The position numbers and the translations under genes were made by a program. Of a stretch of 64,000 nucleotides of DNA, positions 1 through 8,049 are shown piece after piece (position 1 is the stretch's first letter; each line of letters begins with the position of its first letter). Under the pieces are notes generated by a model. That model was not told the DNA's origin and did not search any database. It was given only the letters and a program-made list of their open reading frames with translations. The stretch is from Paenisporosarcina sp050269735 (GTDB taxonomy: Bacteria > Bacillota > Bacilli > Bacillales_A > Planococcaceae). Location of the stretch: contig NZ_JBNNIX010000005.1 in assembly GCF_050269735.1 (NCBI RefSeq), positions 141,710 to 205,709 of the forward strand. The letters are read 5' to 3'.

Positions 1-194
1 TCACGGTCTTCATTCCCTGTATTAATACTTGCGACGTTGATGTTAAATGCGATATTAGCATCAGTTAGATCTGCTTCATTTGCTTCTACATTCGCATTAA
101 AATCACCAAAACTTCCTCGTACTTTTGATACCATCATGTGTTTTACCGAAAAACCAATACTTGAGTGAGCTGCATCTACATTCCAATTTTTCAT
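1..194 (-). CDS. YceI family protein (partial, N-terminal part only)
   Basis: Reading leftwards from the ATG complement at 192-194, the frame stays open to the window edge and gives about 64 residues beginning MKNWNVDAAHSSIGF, with SVKHMMVSKVRGSF following. This is the N-terminal strand pattern of YceI lipocalin-like proteins, a family that binds amphiphilic or isoprenoid-like ligands; the role in Firmicutes is poorly defined. A GGAGG ribosome site lies at 203-207. There is no signal peptide, so a cytoplasmic protein is likely. The gene is divergent from an HxlR regulator and has a near-consensus sigma-A promoter containing a TCGAGATATT motif that recurs at mhqO, which suggests electrophile or redox control (inference). 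Confidence 0.85.
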   Translation of the reverse strand, partial: MKNWNVDAAHSSIGFSVKHMMVSKVRGSFGDFNANVEANEADLTDANIAFNINVASINTGNEDR

Positions 195-233
195 TACTAA
201 TTCCTCCATTTTGTTTTTTATTTTCTATACACT

Positions 234-262
234 ACTATATGTTGATAATATCTCGATGTCAA
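234..262 (-). promoter_or_regulatory. Sigma-A promoter of yceI
   Basis: On the minus strand TTGACA (257-262), a 17-bp spacer and TATAGT (234-239) form a near-consensus promoter about 40 bp upstream of the yceI start. One copy of the decamer TCGAGATATT (247-256) lies inside the spacer directly next to the -35, where a bound regulator would block polymerase. Confidence 0.8.
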
Positions 263-296
263 TACGTTTGAATTAAAATATCTCGAATTAAGGATA
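247..296. promoter_or_regulatory. Twin AATATCTCGA regulator sites, one resembling an MhqR box
   Basis: The decamer AATATCTCGA occurs at 247-256 and again at 277-286, exactly 30 bp apart in the same orientation. The second copy extends to an imperfect 18-bp palindrome (279-296) that I score at 15 of 18 positions against the B. subtilis MhqR box as I remember it. The same decamer forms both arms of the perfect palindrome before mhqO at 15.07 kb. The binding protein could be MhqR (not encoded in this window) or the adjacent HxlR protein; which one is inference. Confidence 0.55.
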
Positions 297-401
297 ATTA
301 TTTTTATTTGGTAATCAACCTTCCAATTAAGTTGTTAAATGTAACCTGGTATTAAAAAGTAATCATTTGCGTTATAATGTCTAATAATAGAGGTGATTTG
401 A

Positions 402-710
402 ATGAAAGAAACGACTTTATGCCCACGTTTATCAAAAGCGATGGAACTCATCGGAAAAAGATGGACGGGGTTGATTTTATATCAATTACTGGAAGGTCCT
501 CAGCGATTCAACGAAATTGAGTCTGCTTTGCCTGTAAGTGGCCGACTTCTTTCGGAGCGCTTAAAAGAACTTGAAAAAGAAGGACTAGTTGAACGACATG
601 TTTTTGCCGAGGTACCTGTGAAAGTTGAATATTCTTTAACGGACAAAGGAAAAGGGCTGAAAGATGCAATTGCCAACATCGAACAGTGGTCAAAAGTATG
701 GTTATCTTGA
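402..710 (+). CDS. HxlR family winged-helix transcriptional regulator
   Basis: A 102-residue protein covering one HxlR-type winged helix: CPRLSKAMELIGKRWTGLIL at the start, then the recognition region FNEIESALPVSGRLLSERLKEL and a wing ending in VEYSLTDKG. The single Cys8 sits where redox-sensing members (YodB, CatR, HypR) carry their reactive cysteine. These proteins are small dimeric DNA-binding regulators of aldehyde, quinone or disulfide stress genes. A TATAAT (373-378) and an AGGTG ribosome site precede the ATG. The divergent yceI is the obvious target, with repeated decamers between the two genes. The effector is unknown. Confidence 0.85.
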   Translation: MKETTLCPRLSKAMELIGKRWTGLILYQLLEGPQRFNEIESALPVSGRLLSERLKELEKEGLVERHVFAEVPVKVEYSLTDKGKGLKDAIANIEQWSKVWLS

Positions 711-784
711 AATTACTTGTCAAATAGGTCGTCAATACGCATACTATGTAATGGAAAGAGTTAAGGGAAAGGATTTGGCTTTTC

Positions 785-1699
785 ATGACTAAACAGCGTT
801 GGTTTGACGATTTAACTAGAGAACTTTCACTAGAATGTGTAAAAATAGATGAACCACTTTACTTGCACACAATGACAAAAATGGGTGGACGGGCAGACTT
901 ATTTGTATCGCCGACTACTGAAGAAGAAACGATTTTTGTTGTGTCATATGCTCATCAAAAGCAGATTCCCCTGCTATTGCTTGGGAATGGATCGAATATG
1001 GTGGTCCGAGACGGTGGCGTGCGTGGAATTGTCTTGAATTTATCTAAGTTAAATGAAATAAAAATTAAAGATACTCGTGTATATGCACAAAGCGGTGCGG
1101 ATATTATTGATGTCTCAAGAGCTGCAGCAAAAGAAACCTTATCAGGTCTAGAGTTTGCATGTGGAATTCCTGGTTCAGTCGGCGGTGCGATGGCAATGAA
1201 TGCAGGCGCATACGGTGGCGAGATTAAAGATGTCATTTACGAATGTACTGTATTGACTCATGAAGGGGAAAAGTTGGTTTTATCAAAAGATGAACTTGAA
1301 CTGGATTATCGTATGAGTGTCATTACGAAAAAAGGTTATTATGTATTATCAGCAGAGTTTGAATTAACTGTTGGTGATCAGCTGACAATTGATGCAAGAA
1401 TAGCGGACTTGACGCATTTACGTGAATCTAAGCAGCCGTTGGAGTATCCTTCAGCAGGCAGTGTGTTTAAACGTCCACCTGGTTATTTCGCAGGGAAGCT
1501 TATACAGGACTGTGACTTGCAGGGTAAGGGATTTGGCGGGGCTGAAGTTTCGACGAAGCATGCGGGCTTTATTGTGAATAAAAACAATGCCACTGCTACT
1601 GACTATATTCAAACAATTGAAATGGTCAAAAACAAAGTCAAAGAACAATTCGGTATTGAATTGGATCTTGAAGTGAAAATTGTAGGCGAAAACGAATAA
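785..1699 (+). CDS. murB: UDP-N-acetylenolpyruvoylglucosamine reductase
   Basis: The enzyme reduces UDP-GlcNAc-enolpyruvate to UDP-MurNAc with NADPH and FAD, the second committed step of cytoplasmic peptidoglycan precursor synthesis. The 304 residues fit the type II form typical of Firmicutes. FAD-binding motif GNGSN lies at 67-71, GIPGSVGGA at 127-135, and the proton-donor serine is in YPSAGSVFKRP (Ser226). The start is the first ATG, 12 bp after GGGAAAGGA, a slightly long spacing. The gene is monocistronic and closes with a strong terminator. It is the first of several cell-wall genes here (ddl, murF, alr, rodA). Confidence 0.97.
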   Translation: MTKQRWFDDLTRELSLECVKIDEPLYLHTMTKMGGRADLFVSPTTEEETIFVVSYAHQKQIPLLLLGNGSNMVVRDGGVRGIVLNLSKLNEIKIKDTRVYAQSGADIIDVSRAAAKETLSGLEFACGIPGSVGGAMAMNAGAYGGEIKDVIYECTVLTHEGEKLVLSKDELELDYRMSVITKKGYYVLSAEFELTVGDQLTIDARIADLTHLRESKQPLEYPSAGSVFKRPPGYFAGKLIQDCDLQGKGFGGAEVSTKHAGFIVNKNNATATDYIQTIEMVKNKVKEQFGIELDLEVKIVGENE

Positions 1700-1703
1700 A
1701 TGT

Positions 1704-1740
1704 AAAAGCCTTGAATTCTATTGGGATTCAAGGCTTTTTT
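1704..1740 (+). terminator. Rho-independent terminator of murB
   Basis: A 13-bp stem (AAAAGCCTTGAAT with its complement ATTCAAGGCTTTT) around a 9-nt loop, followed by a T run. Confidence 0.93.
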
Positions 1741-1804
1741 CATGCGCATTATCTGAATTTACTTTAAACTAAAGAGAGAACTACTATAAAGACAGGAGGT
1801 ACAA

Positions 1805-3277
1805 ATGGAGCATTTTACAACAGATTTTATTGTATTACTTATTGGGATTTTTCTTTTAAGCGGCGTCTTAATGACGAAGCTATCCGCACGTGCGGGTGTA
1901 CCAGCCCTTATATTGTTCATGTTTTTAGGAATGGTATTGGGAAGCGATATTTCAGGACTCATTTATTTTTCAAATGCAAAAATTGCCCAGATGGTAGGGG
2001 TCTTTGCTCTTATCATTATTTTGTTTGAAGGTGGATTACAAACACAGTGGAAACATGTTCGGCCCGTTCTTGGCGGATCGGCTGTGCTGGCAACTGTAGG
2101 GGTATTAATTACGACCTCCGTTGTGGCAATTGCCGCTTATTATGTATTGGATATCGGCTGGCTAGAGGCATTTCTACTGGGTTCCATCGTTGGATCCACC
2201 GATGCAGCTGCGGTATTTTCAGTTTTATCCGGTCAAAATATAAAACAAAAACTAACTTCTACATTGGAAGCCGAATCTGGCACGAATGATCCGATGGCGA
2301 TGTTTTTGACGATAATTTTTATTGAATGGATTTTGATGCCGGACATTTCCGCTTGGTCGTTAGCCGGTATGTTCTTGATGCAAATGGGACTTGGTACGTT
2401 ATTCGGTTTTGGTTTTGGCTATATCGCTTCCAAAACGATGAATAAAATCAAATTAGATGCGAGTGGACTTTATGCTGTACTATCCGCTGGTTTTGCCATT
2501 TTCATCTATAGTCTGACAGCTGTTTTAGGTGGAAGTGGTTTACTTGCCGTATACATAGCAGCAATGATTATTGGAAACCGGGAGTTGACCCATAGTCATT
2601 CCATTTTCAGTTTCCATGAAGGGTTTGCATGGTTAATGCAAATTACTATGTTCGTGATTTTAGGACTTCTTGTATTCCCAAGTGAACTTGCGCAGTGGGA
2701 TCTTATTTGGAAAGGGTTAGTGCTTTCGTTCATATTGATTGCAGTAGCAAGACCACTTGCTGTATTTGTCTCAACCATCTTCTTTCCCTATACAACAAAA
2801 GAAAAATGGTTCATGTCATGGGCTGGATTACGTGGCGCGGTTCCAATTGTGCTGGCGACTTTTCCGATGTTAGCGGGTATTGAGAATAGCACATTGTATT
2901 TCAATGTCGTGTTCTTTATTGTGTTGAGCTCAGCCTTGCTGCAAGGATCGACCATTCCTTATGTTGCGAAAATACTAGGATTGAATGGTCCCCCTGTGCC
3001 AAAACGGATTCATACATTGGAACTCGTTTCCATGGATCGGGCAAACGCTGAAATGCTGGAATTTGAAGTGTCTGAACTCTCCCCGTTTGCAGGTCAACTT
3101 GTCCAAACCATTGGACTCCCTGAAAAAACGGTAATCAGTGCGATTATCCGTCAAGGAAATTTGGTCATGCCGACTGGTGGAACAAAACTTTTAACACAGG
3201 ACATTCTTTATATTCTCACCGCAAAAGAACAGGTAGCCAATGTGAAACTCGTTCTGGGTGAAGAATTAATGAAATAA
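1805..3277 (+). CDS. Potassium/proton antiporter, CPA1/NhaP2-CvrA type
   Basis: A 490-residue membrane protein with about 12 helices of the sodium/proton exchanger fold followed by a cytoplasmic TrkA-C-like tail (about 400-485, PFAGQLVQTIGLPEKT). The ion-site region STDAAAVFSVL and the following ESGTNDPMAMF are the conserved CPA1 signature with paired acidic residues. Members export K+ or Na+ in exchange for protons and help control turgor and cytoplasmic pH. AGGAGG (1794-1799) precedes the ATG and a terminator follows, so it is a single-gene unit. K+ rather than Na+ specificity is inferred from the TrkA-C tail. Confidence 0.9.
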   Translation: MEHFTTDFIVLLIGIFLLSGVLMTKLSARAGVPALILFMFLGMVLGSDISGLIYFSNAKIAQMVGVFALIIILFEGGLQTQWKHVRPVLGGSAVLATVGVLITTSVVAIAAYYVLDIGWLEAFLLGSIVGSTDAAAVFSVLSGQNIKQKLTSTLEAESGTNDPMAMFLTIIFIEWILMPDISAWSLAGMFLMQMGLGTLFGFGFGYIASKTMNKIKLDASGLYAVLSAGFAIFIYSLTAVLGGSGLLAVYIAAMIIGNRELTHSHSIFSFHEGFAWLMQITMFVILGLLVFPSELAQWDLIWKGLVLSFILIAVARPLAVFVSTIFFPYTTKEKWFMSWAGLRGAVPIVLATFPMLAGIENSTLYFNVVFFIVLSSALLQGSTIPYVAKILGLNGPPVPKRIHTLELVSMDRANAEMLEFEVSELSPFAGQLVQTIGLPEKTVISAIIRQGNLVMPTGGTKLLTQDILYILTAKEQVANVKLVLGEELMK

Positions 3278-3321
3278 AACGAGTGGATATGACTGTAAAA
3301 GGTCATGTCCACTCGTTTTTT
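3278..3321 (+). terminator. Terminator of the antiporter gene
   Basis: A long stem of AACGAGTGGATATGAC with GTCATGTCCACTCGTT around a short A-rich loop, then TTTTT. It lies inside the open frame that continues into the penicillin-acylase gene, which argues for the downstream start used for that gene. Confidence 0.93.
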
Positions 3322-3387
3322 ATTTGGGAGGACTTTTTTACTTTCAGTCGAAATAATATAGTAAGAAAGTATTGGGGGGAGAAAGAC

Positions 3388-5751
3388 GTGAAGGGGAAAA
3401 GAAGAGTAGGAAAGTGGATTGCTTGGATTGTCGGTAGTATTGCACTGATTCTAATAGCGACAGTCATTTTTTTGAATGTCTACATCAGTAAGTCAAAACC
3501 GCAAATTGAAGGAAACTTGGCAGTGGATGTACTGAAAGAGGAAGTAACCGTAACACGTGATGAACAAGGAGTGCCTCACATTAGTGCGAAAAGCGATGAG
3601 GATCTGTATAGAGCACAAGGTTTTGTGCAAGCACAGGACCGTATGTTTCAGATGGATTTAGCGCGACGTCAAGCAAGTGGGCGTTTATCGGAAGTAGTGG
3701 GTGAAGCAGCCGTAACAACGGATCAATTCTTCCGTACTTTTAGTCTGAGAGAGGCTGCAAAAGATTCTTGGGCTGGATACGGAGAAGACGCAAAGCAAGT
3801 GCTCACCTGGTATGCAGAGGGCGTGAATGCGTACATGGAACAGGCAAGCGAACAAGGCAAACTGTCATTTGAGTTTAAGTTGCTCGGGTATGAACCTGAA
3901 CCTTGGACAGAAGTAGATTCTTTAACCATCGGGAAATTTATGGCTTATGACCTTGGCGGTAACTGGTCAAGCTTGGCTGTTCGACACTGGGCACTTGGTA
4001 ATTTCCCGGAAGATAAAGCACGAGAGTTATTTATTACATATCCAGAGGATAAACCATCGATTATTGCATCAAATCTAGAAAATCAAGTAACAGTAGCAGG
4101 ACAATTTGACCCTGCTGTCATTCCGAACGAATTTAATGGCAGCAACAACTGGGTGGTATCCGGAGACAAAACGAAATCAGGACTGCCATTGCTTGCGGAC
4201 GATCCACATCTAGGTTTAAGCACGCCGTCTATTTGGTATCAAATGCATCTTCAGTCCCCAGAGCAAAATGTAAGCGGTGTCATATTTGCGGGTATTCCAG
4301 GTATTATTTTGGGGCACAACGACGAAATCGCCTGGGGGGTAACGAATGTTGGTCCCGATGTTCAGGATTTATATATCGAAAAGCCAAATCCAGAGAACCC
4401 AACCCAATTTAAATACGAAGGTAAATGGGAACAGGCAGAAGTGCGGGATGAACCAATTAAAGTAAAAGGCGGCGAAACAGTTGACTTTGAAGTGGTAGTT
4501 ACTCGCCATGGGCCGATTATTTCAAATGTCATGTTTGATGAAGAAAAACCATCGGCACAGTTCTCCATGCAATGGACTGCACTAGAGCCAACTAGGGAAC
4601 TGCAGGCAGTATTGAATATGAACAAAGCTTCAAATTGGGACGAATTTGAAACAGCGTTGGAGGATTTCCATGCGCCTGCTCAAAACTTTGTGTTTGCAGG
4701 GAAAGACGGAACGATTGCGTACAAAGCGAATGGGCGTATTCCAATCCGGAAATCAGGAGATGCCCAGTTGCCAGTGCCCGGTGATTCAGAGGAATATGGT
4801 TGGGAAGGGTACGTTCCTTATGATGAACTGCCGACTGTTGTGAATCCGGATGAAGGATTTATCGCAACGGCAAATAATCAAGTTGTCGATGAATCATATC
4901 CGTATCATATTACCGACTATTGGGCTCAATCTTATCGATATGAACGGATTGCAGAAGTATTGGAAAAAGGCGATGACTTCACGAAAGAAGATATGATGGC
5001 TCTTCAAATGGACCAACATAACCTTCAAGCACGAGAGTTCTTAAAAGATATGGTCGCTTCTGTAGAAAAAATGGATAAAGACAATAAATATGATGATATA
5101 ACGAAACTGTTAAAAGAATGGGATCAAGTGGATTCTGTTGATGCGGCAGCACCTCTCGTTTTCCATAAATGGATTAAACAATTGCCAGCCACGCTGTTCG
5201 AGGATCAAATGCCGAAAGATATTTACGATTTAATGGCAGGTAAAGGCAATATAACGGATGCCATGATGCGTGAAAGTTTCGATGGTCAAGAAGGAGTATG
5301 GGTGAAGGAATCAGGAGGGGTGGACAATTGGATGATGGAGTCATTTGAAACGGCTGTCACATCCATTAAAGAAGAATTTAGCGATAAACCGAGCGACTGG
5401 AAGTGGGGCGATTATCATCAACTGACGTTCGACCATCCTTTAGCGGGTGCATCCCCAATTTTCGCTTATTTCTTGAATCCATCGCACGTACCGATTGGCG
5501 GTTCCAATATTACGGTCCAGGCAGCCGGATTTACTCAGGATGGCTTAGTTAATCACGGAGCTTCCTGGCGTTTCGTCGCTGACTTAGCTGACCTATCAAG
5601 TACCCATCACATCGTGGGGCCAGGTCAAAGTGGTCACATGAAATCCGACTGGTTCCACAATCAAGTGAATGATTGGGCAGAAGGGAATTATCATGAAACG
5701 GTAGTTGATGGTGACATTCAAGATCCTCATACGTTAACATTAACTCCATAA
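3388..5751 (+). CDS. Penicillin acylase family amidohydrolase (peptidase S45, Ntn hydrolase)
   Basis: Made as one chain and autocleaved to alpha and beta subunits. The probable nucleophile is Ser252 in NGSNNWVVSG, the conserved Gly-Ser cleavage site with the following Asn and Trp. Downstream the family segments HGPI and DHPLAGASP are visible. A membrane segment at about 10-30 (WIVGSIALILIATVIFLNV) probably anchors it outside the cell. The start is GTG 3388, 6 bp after GGGGGAG; an upstream ATG at 3283 would put 35 residues through the preceding terminator. Related enzymes cleave acyl-homoserine lactones, beta-lactams or other N-acyl amides; the substrate cannot be read here. The fluC pair follows after 24 bp. 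Confidence 0.9.
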   Translation: MKGKRRVGKWIAWIVGSIALILIATVIFLNVYISKSKPQIEGNLAVDVLKEEVTVTRDEQGVPHISAKSDEDLYRAQGFVQAQDRMFQMDLARRQASGRLSEVVGEAAVTTDQFFRTFSLREAAKDSWAGYGEDAKQVLTWYAEGVNAYMEQASEQGKLSFEFKLLGYEPEPWTEVDSLTIGKFMAYDLGGNWSSLAVRHWALGNFPEDKARELFITYPEDKPSIIASNLENQVTVAGQFDPAVIPNEFNGSNNWVVSGDKTKSGLPLLADDPHLGLSTPSIWYQMHLQSPEQNVSGVIFAGIPGIILGHNDEIAWGVTNVGPDVQDLYIEKPNPENPTQFKYEGKWEQAEVRDEPIKVKGGETVDFEVVVTRHGPIISNVMFDEEKPSAQFSMQWTALEPTRELQAVLNMNKASNWDEFETALEDFHAPAQNFVFAGKDGTIAYKANGRIPIRKSGDAQLPVPGDSEEYGWEGYVPYDELPTVVNPDEGFIATANNQVVDESYPYHITDYWAQSYRYERIAEVLEKGDDFTKEDMMALQMDQHNLQAREFLKDMVASVEKMDKDNKYDDITKLLKEWDQVDSVDAAAPLVFHKWIKQLPATLFEDQMPKDIYDLMAGKGNITDAMMRESFDGQEGVWVKESGGVDNWMMESFETAVTSIKEEFSDKPSDWKWGDYHQLTFDHPLAGASPIFAYFLNPSHVPIGGSNITVQAAGFTQDGLVNHGASWRFVADLADLSSTHHIVGPGQSGHMKSDWFHNQVNDWAEGNYHETVVDGDIQDPHTLTLTP

Positions 5752-5775
5752 GAGTCGTGAGGGCGTGTAAAGTGT

Positions 5776-6123
5776 ATGAAGGAATTTTTATTAGTGGGTC
5801 TTGGCGGGATGATTGGTGCGCTGTTGCGCTATGGCGTTATGGTGACGGCTCCAGACACCTTAGTTCTATGGTTAGAGAATGGAATTGGGAGTCTCATTTT
5901 AGGATGGTTGAGCGGACGTGCTATTTCTTCAGGAAGAAAGGCCTCCATCTTATGGACAACTGGCGTTCTCGGTTCGTTTACCACCTTTTCAACATTCTCT
6001 GCGGAATGGCTTCTTTTGATGCAAAATCACTTTATGTGGGCGATGGTCTATGGACTTGGCATGACGTTGATGTGTTTTTTAGTAGCTGCTTTAGGCTTTA
6101 AGCTTGGAGGACTGTTAAAATGA
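5776..6123 (+). CDS. crcB1: Fluoride exporter subunit FluC/CrcB (first of pair)
   Basis: A 115-residue four-helix protein of the CrcB/Fluc fluoride channel family, a dual-topology channel that lets toxic fluoride leave the cytoplasm. Family motifs are visible: GGMIGALLRYG at the start, the pore Asn segment NGIGSLILGW, and GVLGSFTTFSTF with the fluoride-coordinating Phe/Thr track. It overlaps the second crcB by four bases (ATGA), so the two are translationally coupled and probably form an antiparallel heterodimer. It follows the acylase gene by 24 bp with no terminator between. No fluoride riboswitch is evident upstream. Confidence 0.93.
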   Translation: MKEFLLVGLGGMIGALLRYGVMVTAPDTLVLWLENGIGSLILGWLSGRAISSGRKASILWTTGVLGSFTTFSTFSAEWLLLMQNHFMWAMVYGLGMTLMCFLVAALGFKLGGLLK

Positions 6124-6461
6124 CACTTCTGGCAGTAGCACTTGGTGGTTTCCTTGGTGCCGTAATGCGTTTTGGCATTTCACTGAAAATCCAGGGAATG
6201 AAAGGGATTCTGATCATCAATTGTGTTGGTTCATTCTTGATGGGACTATCCCTTCATCTAGCAATACAAACAAATTGGGTAGCTATATTTTGGATGGTTG
6301 GTTTTTTAGGTGCATTTACGACGTTTTCGACGTTCGCTGTGCAATTCGTTGAAGGCTGGTCAATAGGAGAACACCGAAAAGCCATTGGCTATGCCTTGTT
6401 CACTCTCATAGGTGGATTTTTATCCGTTATGCTCGGTTGGTGGATTGGAGCGGTTTTATAG
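6120..6461 (+). CDS. crcB2: Fluoride exporter subunit FluC/CrcB (second of pair)
   Basis: A 113-residue homologue of the preceding gene with GGFLGAVMRFGISL, NCVGSFLMG and GFLGAFTTFSTFAVQF. Paired crcB genes in Firmicutes usually encode oppositely oriented halves of one channel, whereas single genes make homodimers. The ATG overlaps the crcB1 stop codon, giving fixed stoichiometry. The gene ends shortly before a bidirectional terminator shared with the opposing peptidase gene. Confidence 0.93.
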   Translation: MTLLAVALGGFLGAVMRFGISLKIQGMKGILIINCVGSFLMGLSLHLAIQTNWVAIFWMVGFLGAFTTFSTFAVQFVEGWSIGEHRKAIGYALFTLIGGFLSVMLGWWIGAVL

Positions 6462-6494
6462 CGTACCGCGAATAGAGAAAACTATAAACATATT

Positions 6495-6530
6495 AAAGGG
6501 TCTTTCCGTTCTCACGGGAAGACCCTTTTT
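6495..6530. terminator. Bidirectional terminator between crcB2 and the peptidase
   Basis: A 15-bp stem (AAAGGGTCTTTCCGT with ACGGGAAGACCCTTT) with A runs on one side and T runs on the other, so it can serve both converging genes. Confidence 0.92.
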
Positions 6531-6531
6531 A

Positions 6532-7518
6532 TTAGAATATCCCTTTTTCAATGACTCTTCCCAAACGACCCGTTGTCGTTTCAGCGAAGAGAATAGATTG
6601 ATATACAGATTCTTCTGTCGCTTCAATAACAGCCTGGAATAATTCATTCATAAGGGGGTGATCATCTCTTAGGAATGATTTTGTTTCAATCGGTTGGTCA
6701 GATTCATGAGCTATGCAATTGGCATTTGAGAACGCGATGACGATGTCCCCACTACCGTTATGTATGTGAGTGCCTGTTCGGCCAAGTCCGATTGCTGCCC
6801 TTTTAGCTATCCGCTTCAATTGTCGTGCATCGAGCGGGGCATCCGTTGCAACAATGATAATGACGGAACCATCCGGTTTATCCAAATTGTCTTGAGCCCA
6901 ATTTGCCATCCGACATTCGTGAGCTCGGCCAAAGTTCGTTAGGGTAAGCACTCCTACAGTAAAAGCGTATCCTTCATGTTCTGCGATACGGGAGGAACTG
7001 CCAATCCCGCCCTTAACCCCGTAACAAATCATCCCGGTTCCGGCACCGACCGCTCCTTGTTCGAAACTTCCAGGTTCTGCAGCATGCAGTGCTTCAATTG
7101 CATGTTCTGGGCGAACCGCCAATAGACGCATCGAATTTAAGTAGCTGTCGTTACATTCCCCCACGACCAAATTGAGCGAACTTGTAGAATCACCGATTGC
7201 AGGGTTTTGCTCCAGCATATACGAAAGTGTTCCCTCCAACACAGCTCCGACGCTGAATGTGTTTGTCAGCATGATTGGTGACTCCATCAAGCCCAGTTCT
7301 TCGAGTTGAATGAGACCGACTGTTTTACCGAAGCCATTTAGGACAAAGCTCGCTGCAGGAACTTTATGCAGGAATGGATTTTGTTCATGAGGCAAAATAG
7401 CGGTGACGCCTGTACAAATTGAATCTTTTTCATCCAAATATTGCTTTAACGTAACATGTCCCACTTTCACACCAGGTACATCTGTAAGTAAATTTAAAGG
7501 GCCTTTTTTCAATTTCAT
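6532..7518 (-). CDS. P1 family peptidase, DmpA/L-aminopeptidase D-esterase type (S58)
   Basis: About 328 residues of the DmpA fold, an Ntn-like self-processing aminopeptidase. Recognisable pieces are LTDVPGVKVGHVTL at the N-terminus, GVTAILPHE, NGFGKTVGL, and KGGIGSSSR (170-177), the probable Gly-Ser autocleavage and nucleophile site, then ATDAPLDARQLKRIAKRA and GSGDIVIAFS. Members cut N-terminal D- or beta-amino acids from small peptides. The start is uncertain: ATG 7518 sits 3 bp after AGGAG, and a GTG at 7536 lacks a ribosome site. The likely upstream gene on this strand is uspA, separated by hairpins and a perfect palindrome that may be an operator. Confidence 0.88.
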   Translation of the reverse strand: MKLKKGPLNLLTDVPGVKVGHVTLKQYLDEKDSICTGVTAILPHEQNPFLHKVPAASFVLNGFGKTVGLIQLEELGLMESPIMLTNTFSVGAVLEGTLSYMLEQNPAIGDSTSSLNLVVGECNDSYLNSMRLLAVRPEHAIEALHAAEPGSFEQGAVGAGTGMICYGVKGGIGSSSRIAEHEGYAFTVGVLTLTNFGRAHECRMANWAQDNLDKPDGSVIIIVATDAPLDARQLKRIAKRAAIGLGRTGTHIHNGSGDIVIAFSNANCIAHESDQPIETKSFLRDDHPLMNELFQAVIEATEESVYQSILFAETTTGRLGRVIEKGIF

Positions 7519-7539
7519 CATCTCCTGAACGAACACAAA

Positions 7540-7563
7540 GACTGACCAACGAATTGGTCAGTC
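7540..7563. promoter_or_regulatory. Perfect 10-bp-arm palindrome upstream of the peptidase
   Basis: GACTGACCAA and TTGGTCAGTC flank a 4-bp centre (CGAA on the plus strand, TTCG on the minus strand). The symmetry and length are typical of TetR-family operators. In the minus-strand RNA it would instead be a very stable UUCG-capped hairpin just ahead of the peptidase start. No TetR gene is in the window. Confidence 0.5.
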
Positions 7564-7584
7564 CGAGTTCAATTTATTAGAAAG

Positions 7585-7618
7585 GGTCGCTATTTCGATG
7601 CATTCAGAAATAGCGTAA
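7585..7618 (-). terminator. Weak hairpin after uspA
   Basis: CGCTATTTC and GAAATAGCG pair around a short loop just after the uspA stop. It is followed only by ACCCTTTC, so termination would be partial and read-through into the peptidase is possible. Confidence 0.4.
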
Positions 7619-7623
7619 AGGAA

Positions 7624-8046
7624 TTATTTGATTAAGAGAACAGGCGAATGTACGCGTTTTGCTACTTTATGGCTTACGCTACCAAGCACCATTTCCTGTA
7701 GGGTATTAAGACCCCGGCTGCCAATGACCACAATATCGTAGTTCTCCTGGTTTGCGTGTTCCACAATGACTGGACCGGCTTCACCATGTAGCAATTTAAT
7801 TTCTGTTGAAATCCCTTTGGTCGTAAATAACTCTTTAATGGGCATGATTTTGTTTTTACGATCAATATGCAACTCGTCACTATTCATGCTATGAATAACA
7901 TCCGTTCTCGTTTTATCGTAATCCAAAACATATAACAAAGTGACATGTGCATCGGGAGAGGCGCCAGCCAAGAAAACAGCATGCATTGCAGCTCTTTTCG
8001 AATGTAAAGAACCATCTACGGCCACCAAAATTCGTTTATACATCAT
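7624..8046 (-). CDS. Universal stress protein, UspA family
   Basis: A 140-residue single Usp domain: KRILVAVDGSLHSKRAA at the N-terminal nucleotide site, DIVVIGSRGLNTLQEMVLGS matching the ATP-binding pattern G-2x-G-9x-G-S, and HSPVLLIK at the end. Members with this motif bind ATP and are induced by stress or starvation in the cytoplasm. AAGGGGG followed by TTTG precedes two consecutive ATGs; the first (8046) is taken as the start. It is divergent from cadC across a repeat-rich gap. I saw no SigB promoter in front of it. Confidence 0.93.
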   Translation of the reverse strand: MMYKRILVAVDGSLHSKRAAMHAVFLAGASPDAHVTLLYVLDYDKTRTDVIHSMNSDELHIDRKNKIMPIKELFTTKGISTEIKLLHGEAGPVIVEHANQENYDIVVIGSRGLNTLQEMVLGSVSHKVAKRVHSPVLLIK

Positions 8047-8049
8047 CAA

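Noticed and set aside
3283..3387. ATG start of the penicillin-acylase frame at 3283
   Set aside because: These 35 codons read through the preceding terminator hairpin; GTG 3388 has a strong ribosome site and a proper signal-anchor start.
5752..5775. Fluoride riboswitch before crcB1
   Set aside because: Only 24 bp separate the genes and no conserved crcB-motif pseudoknot is visible there or ahead of the acylase gene.
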